Below, piece by piece: positions 7,960-17,941 of a DNA stretch of 64,000 bases. This DNA comes from Luteimicrobium sp049844995. Lineage in GTDB: Bacteria > Actinomycetota > Actinomycetes > Actinomycetales > Cellulomonadaceae. A model generated the notes under the pieces. That model saw nothing but the letters and a program-made list of their open reading frames with translations, was not told where the DNA came from and did no database searches. Numbering within the stretch: the stretch's first letter is position 1; every line of letters begins with the position of its first letter. The stretch spans positions 744,001-808,000 of the forward strand of contig NZ_JBNCMC010000001.1 in assembly GCF_049844995.1 (NCBI RefSeq), read 5' to 3'. The translations under genes and the position numbers were made by a program.

Positions 7960-10900
7960 ATGACGACGGCGACCAGCGACCCGGCACCCTCCGCCGTGCT
8001 CGTGCGCAGGGGCGGGCTGCGGGTCCACACCTCGGAGCGGGCGGACGTCCTGGTCGACGAGCTCGCCGCCGTGCTGGCCGCGGACCCGCCGGCCGACCCC
8101 TTCGCGGCCGAGGTGGTCGCGGTCCCGACGCGCGGGGTCGAGCGCTGGGTCGCGCAGCGGCTGTCGCACCGGCTGGGTGCGCTCGGCGCGCCAGGCACCG
8201 GCGGGGAGGCCGGGGTGTGCGCCAACGTCGTCTTCGACTCGCCGGCTCTCGTGCTGCATCGCGTCGTCGCCGCGGCGGGCGGGGTCGACCCCGACGCCGA
8301 CCCGTGGGACCGCGAGCGACTCGCCTGGCACGTGCTCCGCGCGATCGACGCCGCCATCGAGGAGGGGCAGGCGTGGGCGGCCCCGCTCGCGCGCTTCCTC
8401 ACCGACCCACCCGGCCAGTCCGCGGCGGACGGCGTCCGGGCCGGGCGGCGCATGCGCCTCGCGCAGCGGGTCGCGGCGCTGTTCGCCGCGTACGGGGCGC
8501 AGCGCCCCTCGCTCGTGGCGGCCTGGGCGGAAGGGGCGGACGACGACGGCGCCGGGGCCGCGCTCCCCGCCGACCTGGCCTGGCAGCCGCAGCTGTGGCG
8601 CGCGGTCCGGGAGGCCGCGGCGGTCCCGAGCCCGGCCGAGCGCCTCGCGACGGCGCTCGAGGTCCTCCGGGACGACCCCGACGCCGTGGAGCTCCCGGCC
8701 AGGCTCTCGGTGTTCGGGCCGACGCGCCTGGCCGAGGCCCAGCTCGACGTGCTCGACGCCCTCGCGGCGCACCGCGAGGTCCACCTCTGGCTTCCGTATC
8801 CCTCACCGACCCTGTGGGGGCGGGCGACCGGCGCGCTCGGGTCGGCGCGGACGCGCACGGCACCGCGGCGCGCGGCGGTCCGGACGCCCGCGACGCACCC
8901 CCTGCTGGGATCGCTCGCGCGGGACGCCACCGAGCTGAGCCTGCGGCTCGCGTCCCGCGACATCCAGGTCACGCACCATCCCGCTGCCCCGCCGCCCGCG
9001 ACGGTGCTCGGGGCCCTCCAGGCCGCGCTGCGCGCCGACGCGCGCCCCGCCGCGGACGCCAGGCCCGCGGCCGCGGGGGCGGACCGGACGGTGCAGGTGC
9101 ATGCGTGCCACGGCCGCTCGCGGCAGGTCGAGGTCCTGCGCGAGGTCGTCGTCGGGCTGCTGGCGGACGACCCGACGCTCCAGCCACGCGACGTCGTCGT
9201 GCTGTGCCCGGACGTCGAGGCGTTCGCGCCGCTGGTGACCGCGACGTTCGGTGCGGCCTCGACGACGTCGTCCGCGGACGACCTGGGCGGGTCCCACCCG
9301 GGCCGCAGCCTGCGCGTCCGGATCGGCGACCGGTCCCCGGCACGCACCAACCCGGTGCTCCGCGTCGTCGCGGACCTGCTGACGCTCGCCGGGTCGCGCG
9401 TGACGGCGTCCGCGGTCGTGGACCTCGCCGGCCTCGACGCGGTCCGGCAGCGGTTCCGCCTCGACGACGCCGACCTCGAACGCCTGCGCGCGTGGACCCT
9501 CGAGACCGGGGTGCGCTGGGGCGAGGACGCGAACCGTCGGGGACGGTTCGGGGTGCGGGTCGGGCAGGGCACGTGGTCGGCGGCGATGGACCGGCTGCTG
9601 CTCGGCGTCGCCATGTCCGACGAGGACTACCGCCACCTCGACGCGACCCTCCCGCTCGACGACGTCGGCAGCACCGACGTGGACCTGGCGGGGAGGTTCG
9701 CGGAGTTCGTCGACCGGGTCACCGGCCTGCTGGCGGAGCTCGAGGGCGTCCGGCCCGCGCCGGCGTGGTTCGACGCGCTCGACCGCGCGCTCGTCCTGCT
9801 CACCGACACGCCGCCCGCCGACCAGTGGCAGCGGGTCGAGGCCCGCGCGGTCCTCGCCGACGCGCGCGCGAGCGCCGGGGCGTCGCCCGAGCAGGCGCTG
9901 CGCCTGCCCGACGTCGTCGCGCTCCTCGAACGGCGGCTCGCGGGACGTCCGACGCGCGCCGGCTTCCGTACCGGCGCGCTCACCGTCTGCTCGCTCGAGC
10001 CGATGCGCGCGGTCCCGCACCGCGTCGTCTGCCTCCTCGGCATGGACGACACGGCGTTCCCGCGCGTCGGAACCCCGAGCGGCGACGACGTGCTCGCGCG
10101 CGACCCGCTCGTGGGCGAGCGCGACCGCCGCTCCGAGGACCGCCAGCTCTTCCTCGACGCGGTCCTGGCGGCCACCGACCACCTCGTCGTCGTCCACTCG
10201 GGCGCCGACGAGCGGACGGGCCGCCCGCTGCCGCCCGCGGTGCCGGTCGGCGAGCTGCTGGACGCCGTGGACGAGTGCGTGACCTTCCCGGCCGGCGCCG
10301 ACGGCACGTCCGCGGACGCGCGCGGGGCACTCGTCGTGCACCACCCGCTCCAGACCGTCGACGAGCGGAACTTCGAGCCCGGACGGCTCGGTCGCCCGGG
10401 CCCGTTCAGCTTCGACGACGTCGAGCGGCGGGCGGCCCTCGTCGGCCGCGCGCCGCGCGCCGACCGCCCGCCGCTGCTCGAGGCCCCGCTGCCACCCCTG
10501 CCCGACGACGACGCCACGCTCGGCCTCGAGGGTCGCGGTGGCCTCGTGCCCACGCTCGAGCACCCGGTCAAGGCGTTCGTCCGGGACCGGCTCGGCGTCT
10601 GGCTCCCGCGCGAGGAGACCGACCTGGAGGACCGGCTCCCGCTCGAGCTGGGCGGCCTGGACGGCTGGGCGGCCGGCGACCGGATCCTGTCGGCCGTGCT
10701 CGACGGCGCGGACCCCGCGCTCGCCGCGAGCGCCGAGCGGCTCCGCGGGAAGATGCCGCCCGGGCGGCTCGGCTCGGCCGTGCTCCAGGGGGTCTCCGAC
10801 AACGTGGCCGCCGTGGCCGCCGAGGCCGTGCGCTTCGTGCGCGCACCCGCCGCGACGCTCGACGTCACGGCGCCGCTCCCCGACGGGCGGACGCTCGTCG

Positions 10901-11475
10901 GGACCGTGGCGGGCGTACGTGACGCCGACGGAGGGGGCGGCACGGTCGTCCGGGCGCTCTACTCGCGCCTCGCTCCCAAGCACCGGCTGCGGGCGTGGGT
11001 CCAGCTCCTCGCCCTCGTCGCGAGCGGTGCGCCGGTGTCGTCGGCGGTGACGATCGGCCGGGGACAGGGCAAGCGGCCCACCGCGACCGCGAGGCGGCTC
11101 GTCGCGCCGTCACGCGACGAGGCCCGCGAGCTCCTCGGCCGCCTGGTGGCCGTCCGCGACCTCGCCCTGCGCGAGCCGCTGCCCCTCCCCGTCGACCAGG
11201 CGGAGCGGTACGCGAGCCGTCGCGCCGACGGCGAGGACACGGGCGCGATCCTGCGCGACCTCGACGACCGCATGGTCGGCGACCGACGGTTCCGTGAACC
11301 CGACGCGTACGAGGTCCTCGCCTGGGGCGACGACTGGCGGCTCACCGCGATCGCAGGGCTCCCGTCCGACGCCGAGCACGGCCTAGTGCCCGACGAGGCG
11401 ACCCGGTTCGGTGTGCTCGCGCGCTTCGTCTGGGACCCGCTGCTCGCCCACGAACGCACGGAGGGAGCGTCATGA
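7960..11475 (+). CDS. recC: exodeoxyribonuclease V subunit gamma (RecC)
   Basis: 1171 aa. RecC is the Chi-recognising subunit of RecBCD, which processes double-strand breaks for RecA. It has a helicase-like fold but no working Walker motifs, as here. Recognisable parts are VVAVPTRGVERWVAQRL near residue 50, HACHGRSRQVEVLREVV near residue 380, VVVLCPDVEAF and VCLLGMDDTAFPR, followed by the RecC C-terminal nuclease-like domain. The ATG at 7960 lacks a Shine-Dalgarno sequence, but TACGGT at 7947-7952 lies 7 nt upstream, as expected of a leaderless mRNA. It overlaps recB by ATGA. Confidence 0.95.
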   Translation: MTTATSDPAPSAVLVRRGGLRVHTSERADVLVDELAAVLAADPPADPFAAEVVAVPTRGVERWVAQRLSHRLGALGAPGTGGEAGVCANVVFDSPALVLHRVVAAAGGVDPDADPWDRERLAWHVLRAIDAAIEEGQAWAAPLARFLTDPPGQSAADGVRAGRRMRLAQRVAALFAAYGAQRPSLVAAWAEGADDDGAGAALPADLAWQPQLWRAVREAAAVPSPAERLATALEVLRDDPDAVELPARLSVFGPTRLAEAQLDVLDALAAHREVHLWLPYPSPTLWGRATGALGSARTRTAPRRAAVRTPATHPLLGSLARDATELSLRLASRDIQVTHHPAAPPPATVLGALQAALRADARPAADARPAAAGADRTVQVHACHGRSRQVEVLREVVVGLLADDPTLQPRDVVVLCPDVEAFAPLVTATFGAASTTSSADDLGGSHPGRSLRVRIGDRSPARTNPVLRVVADLLTLAGSRVTASAVVDLAGLDAVRQRFRLDDADLERLRAWTLETGVRWGEDANRRGRFGVRVGQGTWSAAMDRLLLGVAMSDEDYRHLDATLPLDDVGSTDVDLAGRFAEFVDRVTGLLAELEGVRPAPAWFDALDRALVLLTDTPPADQWQRVEARAVLADARASAGASPEQALRLPDVVALLERRLAGRPTRAGFRTGALTVCSLEPMRAVPHRVVCLLGMDDTAFPRVGTPSGDDVLARDPLVGERDRRSEDRQLFLDAVLAATDHLVVVHSGADERTGRPLPPAVPVGELLDAVDECVTFPAGADGTSADARGALVVHHPLQTVDERNFEPGRLGRPGPFSFDDVERRAALVGRAPRADRPPLLEAPLPPLPDDDATLGLEGRGGLVPTLEHPVKAFVRDRLGVWLPREETDLEDRLPLELGGLDGWAAGDRILSAVLDGADPALAASAERLRGKMPPGRLGSAVLQGVSDNVAAVAAEAVRFVRAPAATLDVTAPLPDGRTLVGTVAGVRDADGGGGTVVRALYSRLAPKHRLRAWVQLLALVASGAPVSSAVTIGRGQGKRPTATARRLVAPSRDEARELLGRLVAVRDLALREPLPLPVDQAERYASRRADGEDTGAILRDLDDRMVGDRRFREPDAYEVLAWGDDWRLTAIAGLPSDAEHGLVPDEATRFGVLARFVWDPLLAHERTEGAS

Positions 11476-14400
11476 GCGCGACCACGACCGGCGGGCCGAC
11501 GGGGCTCGGGAACCAGGACGCCCTGACCGTCTTCGACGTCTGCGGACCGCTCCCCCGCGGTACGACGGTGCTCGAGGCGAGCGCCGGGACCGGCAAGACG
11601 TACACGATCGCGGCGCTCGCGACCCGGTACGTCGCGGAGGGGCTCGCCGAGCTCCCGCAGCTGCTCGTCGTGACGTTCGGGCGGATGGCGACGAGCGAGC
11701 TGCGCGACCGCGTGCGCGAGCGCCTCGTGGCGACCGAGCGCGCGCTGCGCGAGCCGGACGCGCGGGCGAGCGACGACCCGGTCGTGCGGCTCCTCGCCGA
11801 CGTCGACGACGCCGAGCTGGGGCGCAGGCAGGCGCGGCTCGCGGTCGCGCTGACCCAGGTCGACGCCGCCACCATCACCACGACGCACGGGTTCTGCCAG
11901 CAGATGCTCGCGGCTCTCGGGACCTCGACGTCGGGCGGTGTTGTCGAGCCGGGGACCCCGCTCCTCCCGGACGTCGCCGACCTCGAGACCGAGGTCGTGG
12001 ACGACCTGTACCTGCGCAAGTACGCCGGCGTCGACCGGGCGACGCTCACGGTGAAGAACGCGCGCGAGGTCGTGCGCAGCGCGATCTCCGACCACGCGGC
12101 GGTGCTCGCCCCCGACGACGCCGCGCCGGGGAGCGCTGCGGCCGACCGGTACGGCATCGCGCGGGCCGCGCGGTCGGAGCTGGACCGCCGCAAGCGCCTT
12201 GCGCACCTCGTCGACTACGACGACCTGCTGGTGCTGCTGCGGGACGCGCTGACGGACCGCGTGTCCGGGCCCGCCGCCGTCGAGCGCGTCCGCGAGCGCT
12301 ACCGGGTCGTGCTCGTCGACGAGTTCCAGGACACCGACCCCGTGCAGTGGGAGATCCTGCGGGCCGCGTTCCACGAGCGCCCGGACGAGGCGAGCGCGCT
12401 CGTCCTCGTCGGAGACCCGAAGCAGGCGATCTACGCGTTCCGCGGTGCCGACGTGCACACCTACCTCGCGGCGCGGGCCGACGCGACCGCGTCGACGCTC
12501 GGCCGCAACTGGCGGACGGACGCGCCCGTGCTCGAGGGGCTCGCGCACCTGTTCGGCGGCGCGGCCCTGGGCGACCCGCGCATCGTGGTCCATCCTGTCG
12601 AGGCCGCGCGCCGGGAGCGCCGGCTCGTGGGCGGCCCGCCCGTGCTCGTGCGGCGCGTGGCCCGGGCGGCGATGGGGGCGAGCGGGAGCGGCAAGGCGCC
12701 CGGCGTCGGGCCGGTGCGCGAGGTCGTCGTCGCGGACGTCGCCGCCCAGGTGGTCCGCACGCTCGACGGGACCCGGCTCCGGGACGGGGCGGACGACGTC
12801 GCGACGCGGGCCGCCCTCCCCGGCGACCTGGCCGTCCTGGTCCGCACGAACACCCAGGCCCTGGCCGTCCGCGAGGCCCTCACCGACGCGGGCGTGCCCG
12901 CCGTGATCTCGGGTCTGTCCAGCGTGTTCGGCTCGCCCGCCGCGCGGGACTGGCTCGTGCTCCTCAGCGCGCTCGCGAGCACCGGCGACCCGGGCCGGGT
13001 GGCCGCCGCGGCCCTCACGCCGTTCGTCGGGTGGGACGCAGCGCAGCTCGCGGAGGCGGACGACGCCACCCGCGAGGACCTCGCCGACCTGCTGCGCGCG
13101 TGGTCGCACGTCCTCGACGAGCAGGGCGTCGCCGCGCTCGTCGAGGCGACGACCGCGCACGGTCTGCACGAGCGGCTCCTGCGCCGCACCGACGGGGAGC
13201 GTGCGCTCACGGACGTCCGGCACGTCGCGGAGGTCCTGCACGCGACCGTGCGCGACGCCGGGCTCGGCGCGACCGCGCTCGTCGAGTGGCTCCGCGCCCG
13301 GATCAAGGACGCCGCGTCGGACTATGCGGAGGAGCGCAGCCGCCGCCTCGAGACGGACGCGGCCGCCGTCCAGGTGGTGACCGTCCACGCGGCGAAAGGC
13401 CTGGAGTACCCGGTGGTCCTGGTGCCCTTCGCGTGGGACCGGTTCCTCCCGCGCGACCCCGAGCTGCTGCACTTCCACGACCCCGACGGCACGCGTCGCC
13501 TGCACGTGGGCGGCCGCGGCAGCCCCGGCTACGACGACGCCGTCGCCCGCCACCGGACCGAGGAGGCGGGCGAGGACCTGCGCCTGGCCTACGTGGCGCT
13601 GACCCGGGCCGCGAGCCAGGTCGTCGTCTGGTGGGCGCCGACGGGCCTCAACTCCGCCGCGGGAGCGCTCGGCCGGCTCGTGCTCGGCGAGCGCGACGTC
13701 GACGGCAGCCCGAACGCGACCGCCCCGGTGCCCTCCGACGCCGACGCGCAGCGGGCGTTCGACGCCCTCGCCGCCACCAGCGGCGGCACGATCGCGCACG
13801 AGAGCGTGTCCGAGCGCCCGCCGGCGGCGCGCTGGACGCCCCCGCCGGGCGACCGGCCGGCGCTGGAGGTCGCGCGCCTGCGCCGGTCCGTCGACACCGC
13901 CTGGCGGCGCACGTCGTACTCCGGCCTCACGGCCGCCGCGCACGACGCCGGGCCGGCATCGTCGGCGGAGTCCGGGGCGCGCGCGTCGGTCGGCGTCGCG
14001 GACGAGCCGGAGAACCCGGGCATCACCGACGAGCCCGACGAGCCGACCGCGCCCGTCGAGGGCGCCGCGGGACACTCGGACGAGTCGGAGGACGCCGCCC
14101 TGCGCGCCGTGCCCTCGCCGCTCGCCGACCTCCCCGGCGGGACGGCGTTCGGGACGCTCGTCCACGCGGTCCTCGAGCGCACCGACACGGCCGCGGACGA
14201 CCTGCTGGCCGAGGTCCGCGCCCGCTGCGAGGACACCGGGCTCGCCCCGGGGATCGGGGTGCAGCCGACCCGGCTGGCGGAGGCCCTGCTGCCCGTGCTG
14301 CACACGCCGTGCGGGCCGCTGCTCGGCGGCCGCTCGCTCGCGGACCTGGCGCCGCGCGACCGGCTCGCGGAGCTCGACTTCGAGCTGCCCCTCGCCGGCG

Positions 14401-15017
14401 GGGACGTCCCCCGCGCGGGCGGCGGGCGTGCGCCGAGGCTGCGCGACGTCGCCGACCTCCTGCGCGAGCACCTCGCCCCCGACGACGTGTTCGCGCCCTA
14501 CGCGGAGCGGCTCGACGAGCTCGGCACCGAGGAGGCCCGCGGGTACCTCACGGGCAGCATCGATGCCGTCCTGCGCGTCCCGGCCGACGGCGCGGGTGGT
14601 GTCGCCGCCGCGACGGGCGCCACCCTCGCCCGCGCCCGGTCCGGGTCGGGGGCGACGCACCCGGCGGACTGTCGCTACGTCGTCGTCGACTACAAGACGA
14701 ACCGGCTCGCGCCACCCGACGAACCGCTCACCGCGTGGCACTTCCGCCCCGACGCGCTCGTCGCCGGGATGATCGACTCCCACTACCCGCTGCAGCTCCT
14801 CCTCTACACGGTCGCGCTGCACCGGTACCTGCGCTGGCGGCTCCCCGGCTACGAACCGGACCGGAACCTCGGCGGCGGGGTGTACCTGTTCGTGCGCGGG
14901 ATGTGCGGCCCGGAGACGCCGGTCGTCGACGGTTCGCCGTGCGGGGTGCTGTCGTGGCGGCCGCCCACGCCGCTGGTCGTGGCGCTGTCGGCGCTGCTGG
15001 ACGGAGGGCGGTCATGA
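11472..15017 (+). CDS. recB: exodeoxyribonuclease V subunit beta (RecB helicase-nuclease)
   Basis: 1181 aa, the 3'-5' SF1 helicase and nuclease subunit of RecBCD. Walker A is ASAGTGKT (residues 36-43) and Walker B is LVDEFQDTDPVQW near 280. Motif IV-type GDPKQAIYAFRGAD, VVTVHAAKGLEYPVVLVPF near 640 and YVALTRA near 705 follow. The C-terminal nuclease shows GSIDAVLR near 1030 and VVVDYKTN near 1070, the PD-(D/E)XK active site. An acidic, poorly conserved linker (residues about 820-880) separates helicase and nuclease. It overlaps recC and recD by ATGA at both ends. Confidence 0.97.
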   Translation: MSATTTGGPTGLGNQDALTVFDVCGPLPRGTTVLEASAGTGKTYTIAALATRYVAEGLAELPQLLVVTFGRMATSELRDRVRERLVATERALREPDARASDDPVVRLLADVDDAELGRRQARLAVALTQVDAATITTTHGFCQQMLAALGTSTSGGVVEPGTPLLPDVADLETEVVDDLYLRKYAGVDRATLTVKNAREVVRSAISDHAAVLAPDDAAPGSAAADRYGIARAARSELDRRKRLAHLVDYDDLLVLLRDALTDRVSGPAAVERVRERYRVVLVDEFQDTDPVQWEILRAAFHERPDEASALVLVGDPKQAIYAFRGADVHTYLAARADATASTLGRNWRTDAPVLEGLAHLFGGAALGDPRIVVHPVEAARRERRLVGGPPVLVRRVARAAMGASGSGKAPGVGPVREVVVADVAAQVVRTLDGTRLRDGADDVATRAALPGDLAVLVRTNTQALAVREALTDAGVPAVISGLSSVFGSPAARDWLVLLSALASTGDPGRVAAAALTPFVGWDAAQLAEADDATREDLADLLRAWSHVLDEQGVAALVEATTAHGLHERLLRRTDGERALTDVRHVAEVLHATVRDAGLGATALVEWLRARIKDAASDYAEERSRRLETDAAAVQVVTVHAAKGLEYPVVLVPFAWDRFLPRDPELLHFHDPDGTRRLHVGGRGSPGYDDAVARHRTEEAGEDLRLAYVALTRAASQVVVWWAPTGLNSAAGALGRLVLGERDVDGSPNATAPVPSDADAQRAFDALAATSGGTIAHESVSERPPAARWTPPPGDRPALEVARLRRSVDTAWRRTSYSGLTAAAHDAGPASSAESGARASVGVADEPENPGITDEPDEPTAPVEGAAGHSDESEDAALRAVPSPLADLPGGTAFGTLVHAVLERTDTAADDLLAEVRARCEDTGLAPGIGVQPTRLAEALLPVLHTPCGPLLGGRSLADLAPRDRLAELDFELPLAGGDVPRAGGGRAPRLRDVADLLREHLAPDDVFAPYAERLDELGTEEARGYLTGSIDAVLRVPADGAGGVAAATGATLARARSGSGATHPADCRYVVVDYKTNRLAPPDEPLTAWHFRPDALVAGMIDSHYPLQLLLYTVALHRYLRWRLPGYEPDRNLGGGVYLFVRGMCGPETPVVDGSPCGVLSWRPPTPLVVALSALLDGGRS

Positions 15018-16900
15018 GCGTGCTCGAGGTCGTGGACGGGGACCCGCGCGCGCCGTGGCGCGCCGGACCGCTCCTGGGCGCGTTCGCGCGGGCCGGGGTG
15101 CTGACGTCGGCGGACGTGCGCACGGCGGAGCGCCTGGGCGCGCTGACCGGCGAGACCGACGAGACCGTGCAGCTCGCGGCCGCGCTCGCCGTGCGGGCGC
15201 TGCGGTCCGGGTCTGCGTGCGTGGACCTGCGCGACGTGCGGAGCCTCGTCGCGGAGGACGTCGACGACGCCGCGCCCGACACGCTCTCCTCCGAGGGCGT
15301 CGGCGAGGCCCGCACGCCCGTCGCCGAGCTCCCGTGGCCCGACCGCGACGCCTGGGAGACCGCACTGCGGCGCAGCCCGCTCGTGGCGGACGGGGTCGAC
15401 GGCCCGCCGGACCGGCCCGTCCGGCTCGTCGACCACCGCCTGTACCTCGACCGGTACTGGCGTGACGAGCAGGTGGTGCGGGCCGCCGTCGAGGAGCGGC
15501 TCGCGTCCCCGCTCCCGGTGGACGGCGCCGCGCTCGACGCGGCCCTCGCCCGGTACTTCCCGGGCGGGTCCGACGACCGGCAGCGGCTCGCCGCCGCGAC
15601 CGCGGCCCGTTCCCGGCTCACGGTGCTGACCGGGGGCCCGGGCACGGGGAAGACGACGACGGTCGCGCGCCTCGTCGCGACGCTGCGCGACGCGCTCGAC
15701 ACGGACTCCCAGCCGCTGCGCGTCGCGTTCTGCGCGCCGACCGGCAAGGCGGCCGCACGGCTCCAGGAGGCCGTCGACACCGAGCTCGCCCGGCTGGACG
15801 CCGGGACGGTCCACGCGACGACCATCCACCGCCTGCTCGGGACCCTGCCCGACTCCCGGACCCGCTTCCGGCACGACCGCGCGAACCGGCTCCCGCACGA
15901 CGTCGTCGTCATGGACGAGGCATCGATGGTGTCGCTGCCGCTGCTGGCCCGCGTGCTCGAGGCGCTGCGCCCGGACGCGCGGCTCGTGCTGGTCGGCGAC
16001 CGGCACCAGCTCGCGTCCGTCGAGGTGGGCGCCGTCCTCGGCGACCTCGTGGACCGGCTCGCATCGCCCGTCGGCGTCCGCTCGCCCGACGATCCGGGCA
16101 CCGACCTCGACCTGGCGACGCCGGGCCGCCATCCGGGCGCGGTCGTCGAGCTGGTCGTGCGGCACCGGTTCGGTGAGGAGCTCGGCGCGCTCGCCGACGC
16201 GATCAACGCCGGCGACCCCGACGAGTCGCTCGCGCTCCTGCGGGCGGGCGGCCAGCACGTCCAGCTCGTCGAGCTCACGGACGGCGTGGTCCGCGAGACC
16301 GAGGTGCCGCAGGTGCGGGACGACGTCGCCGCCGCCGGGGCCGCCGTCACCGCCGCGGCCCGCGCGGGCGACGCGGAAGGCGCGCTCAACGCGCTCGGCA
16401 CGCACCGCCTGCTCGTCGCGCACCGGCGCGGCCCGGCGGGCGTCGTCCGCTGGGCGGCGCTCGCCCAGGGCTGGGTCGCCGAGGCGACCGGACTGCGCGA
16501 GACCGGACCGTGGCCCGTCGGCCGCCCGGTGCTCGTCACGACGAACGACCGCACCACCGGGCTGTCCAACGGCGACACGGGCGTGGTGGTCGACGACGGC
16601 GCGGGTGGCGTCGTCGTGGCGTTCGGGGAGCCGGGCAACCCCCGCCTCGTCCGGCCGCACCGGCTCCCCGCCGTCGAGCCGGTGCACGCGATGACGGTCC
16701 ACCGGGCGCAGGGCAGCCAGTTCGAGCGCGTGACGGTCGTGCTTCCGCCTGCGGACTCGCCGTTGCTGACCCGGGAGCTCCTGTACACGGCCGTGACGCG
16801 CGCGCAGGACCTGGTGCGCGTCGTCGGGACGGCCGACGCGGTCCGCGCCGCCGTGTCGCGGCCGGTGCGCCGCGCCAGCGGGCTCCGCTTCGCCCGCTGA
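15014..16900 (+). CDS. recD: exodeoxyribonuclease V subunit alpha (RecD helicase)
   Basis: 628 aa, the 5'-3' SF1B helicase subunit. Walker A is GGPGTGKTT near residue 207, then FCAPTGKAAARLQEA, Walker B VVMDEASMV near 300, VLVGDRHQLASVEVGAVLGD, and late motifs AMTVHRAQGSQFERV near 560 and YTAVTRAQDLV near 595. The N-terminal 180 residues form the RecB-binding domain. Its ATG overlaps the recB stop, so the three subunits are translationally coupled. Order recC-recB-recD and normal subunit lengths argue for a functional RecBCD. Confidence 0.96.
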   Translation: MSVLEVVDGDPRAPWRAGPLLGAFARAGVLTSADVRTAERLGALTGETDETVQLAAALAVRALRSGSACVDLRDVRSLVAEDVDDAAPDTLSSEGVGEARTPVAELPWPDRDAWETALRRSPLVADGVDGPPDRPVRLVDHRLYLDRYWRDEQVVRAAVEERLASPLPVDGAALDAALARYFPGGSDDRQRLAAATAARSRLTVLTGGPGTGKTTTVARLVATLRDALDTDSQPLRVAFCAPTGKAAARLQEAVDTELARLDAGTVHATTIHRLLGTLPDSRTRFRHDRANRLPHDVVVMDEASMVSLPLLARVLEALRPDARLVLVGDRHQLASVEVGAVLGDLVDRLASPVGVRSPDDPGTDLDLATPGRHPGAVVELVVRHRFGEELGALADAINAGDPDESLALLRAGGQHVQLVELTDGVVRETEVPQVRDDVAAAGAAVTAAARAGDAEGALNALGTHRLLVAHRRGPAGVVRWAALAQGWVAEATGLRETGPWPVGRPVLVTTNDRTTGLSNGDTGVVVDDGAGGVVVAFGEPGNPRLVRPHRLPAVEPVHAMTVHRAQGSQFERVTVVLPPADSPLLTRELLYTAVTRAQDLVRVVGTADAVRAAVSRPVRRASGLRFAR

Positions 16901-16946
16901 GACGGCCCCGCCCGCCACCCACCGCACGATCGACGCGGCTCCGCGA

Positions 16947-17786
16947 TCACTCCCCGCGGCCGCCGACCAGCTCCAGAAGACGAGCGTGCACGTCGGCCAT
17001 GCCGGGGTTCGCACGTCGCGGGTCGCCGGGGTCCCGCCCGGCCAGCAGCGCGTCGAGGTAGCGCCGGTCGGCGTCGAGCCGCGCCAGACCGTCCGACGTC
17101 GGCCGCCCGTGCCCCGGGACGACGACGCGCGCCCGCGCGACGTACGGCGCGAGCCGGTCGAGCCCCTCGAGGTAGGCGGACAGGTCGTCGGGGGCGAAGG
17201 GCAGCGGGAGCTCGAGGTCGCTCAGCATGTCGCCGGCGAGCAGCACGCGACTCTCGGGAAGCCAGACGGCAGCGTGCCCGGGCGCGTGGGCGTCGTGCAC
17301 CACGAGCTCGGGCGCCCCGGGCACGCCCGCTGTGGGCATCCGTTCTGCTGTCTCGGCCCCTCCCGAACCGGCAGAACGGATGCCCACAGCGGGGAAGGGG
17401 TCGACGCGGCCGACGAGGTCGAGCAGCTCGGGCGTCCACGGGTCGCGGACGTCCTCGGAGCCCTCGCCCGCGAGGACCGCTTCGCGCAGCTCCGCCCGCT
17501 GCTCGCGGGCGAGTGCAGCGGACGGCGGGGACGCCCACCGCGGCACGTTCCCGAGGCGCGGGTGCCAGAGCAGATGGTCGTGGTGGGCGTGCGTCGCGAG
17601 GCCGGCGACGACCCGCAGCCCCCGCGCGTCGATCGCGTCCGCGAGCCCCGCGAGCTCGTCGGGATGCCACGCCGGGTCGACGAGAAGCGCGTCGCCGCCA
17701 CGCGCGACGACCGTGGACGTGGTCGACATCGTCCGGCTCGTGGCGACGAGCACCCCCGGCGCCACCTCGACGAGCTCCCTGGGCAC
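16947..17786 (-). CDS. MBL-fold metallo-hydrolase with in-frame palindromic insertion
   Basis: 279 aa. Metal-binding motifs are THAHHDHLLWHP near residue 65, HAPGHAAVW near 170, LAGDML and VVPGHGRPT near 220, giving a two-metal beta-lactamase-fold hydrolase of unknown substrate. Between residues about 131 and 153 the chain reads AVGIRSAGSGGAETAERMPTA, and the DNA under it is a near-perfect palindrome (17326-17393). MBL relatives usually go almost directly from the preceding helix to the VVHD...PGH strand, so this looks like an insertion kept in frame. The GTG at 17786 has TACGGT 6 nt upstream (17793-17798), a leaderless arrangement. Convergent with recD. Confidence 0.85.
   Translation of the reverse strand: MPRELVEVAPGVLVATSRTMSTTSTVVARGGDALLVDPAWHPDELAGLADAIDARGLRVVAGLATHAHHDHLLWHPRLGNVPRWASPPSAALAREQRAELREAVLAGEGSEDVRDPWTPELLDLVGRVDPFPAVGIRSAGSGGAETAERMPTAGVPGAPELVVHDAHAPGHAAVWLPESRVLLAGDMLSDLELPLPFAPDDLSAYLEGLDRLAPYVARARVVVPGHGRPTSDGLARLDADRRYLDALLAGRDPGDPRRANPGMADVHARLLELVGGRGE
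17326..17393. repeat. palindromic element E2 inside the MBL hydrolase gene
   Basis: Arms at 17326-17348 and 17371-17393 are exact 23-nt reverse complements carrying GGGCATCCGTTCTGC. A short inner stem (TCGG 17353-17356 with CCGA 17363-17366) continues the fold. The element is wholly inside the reading frame and contributes about 22 residues. It resembles in concept the palindromic elements tolerated in-frame in Rickettsia genes, but I see no sequence relation to them or to the other palindromes in this window. Confidence 0.75.
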
Positions 17787-17941
17787 CGCGCGACCGTAGC
17801 ACCGGCGTCGAGCCCGTACCCGCGTCGACGCGAGCCGGCGCAACGCGCGAGGGCCACCCACCGCGAGCCCGCTGCGGCGGCCGTGCACAAGCCACGGATG
17901 GCCCGGCGCACGCGCCGCCCCGCTGCGGCCAGACTCCCCGC

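Noticed and set aside
7759..8784. Upstream extension of the amidohydrolase frame to 8784
   Set aside because: The extension lies over the recC start, has no deaminase homology, and the ATG at 7758 has a ribosome-binding site and the family N-terminus.
8803..14822. Very long minus-strand open frames opposite recC and recB (for example 8803-10983, 10959-14822)
   Set aside because: They are shadows of high-GC coding on the other strand: Arg/Gly/Pro-rich with no domains, while the plus strand carries complete RecC and RecB motifs.
11472..16900. AdnAB-type helicase-nuclease instead of RecBCD
   Set aside because: Three subunits with RecC, RecB and RecD motifs in order are present, each of normal length.
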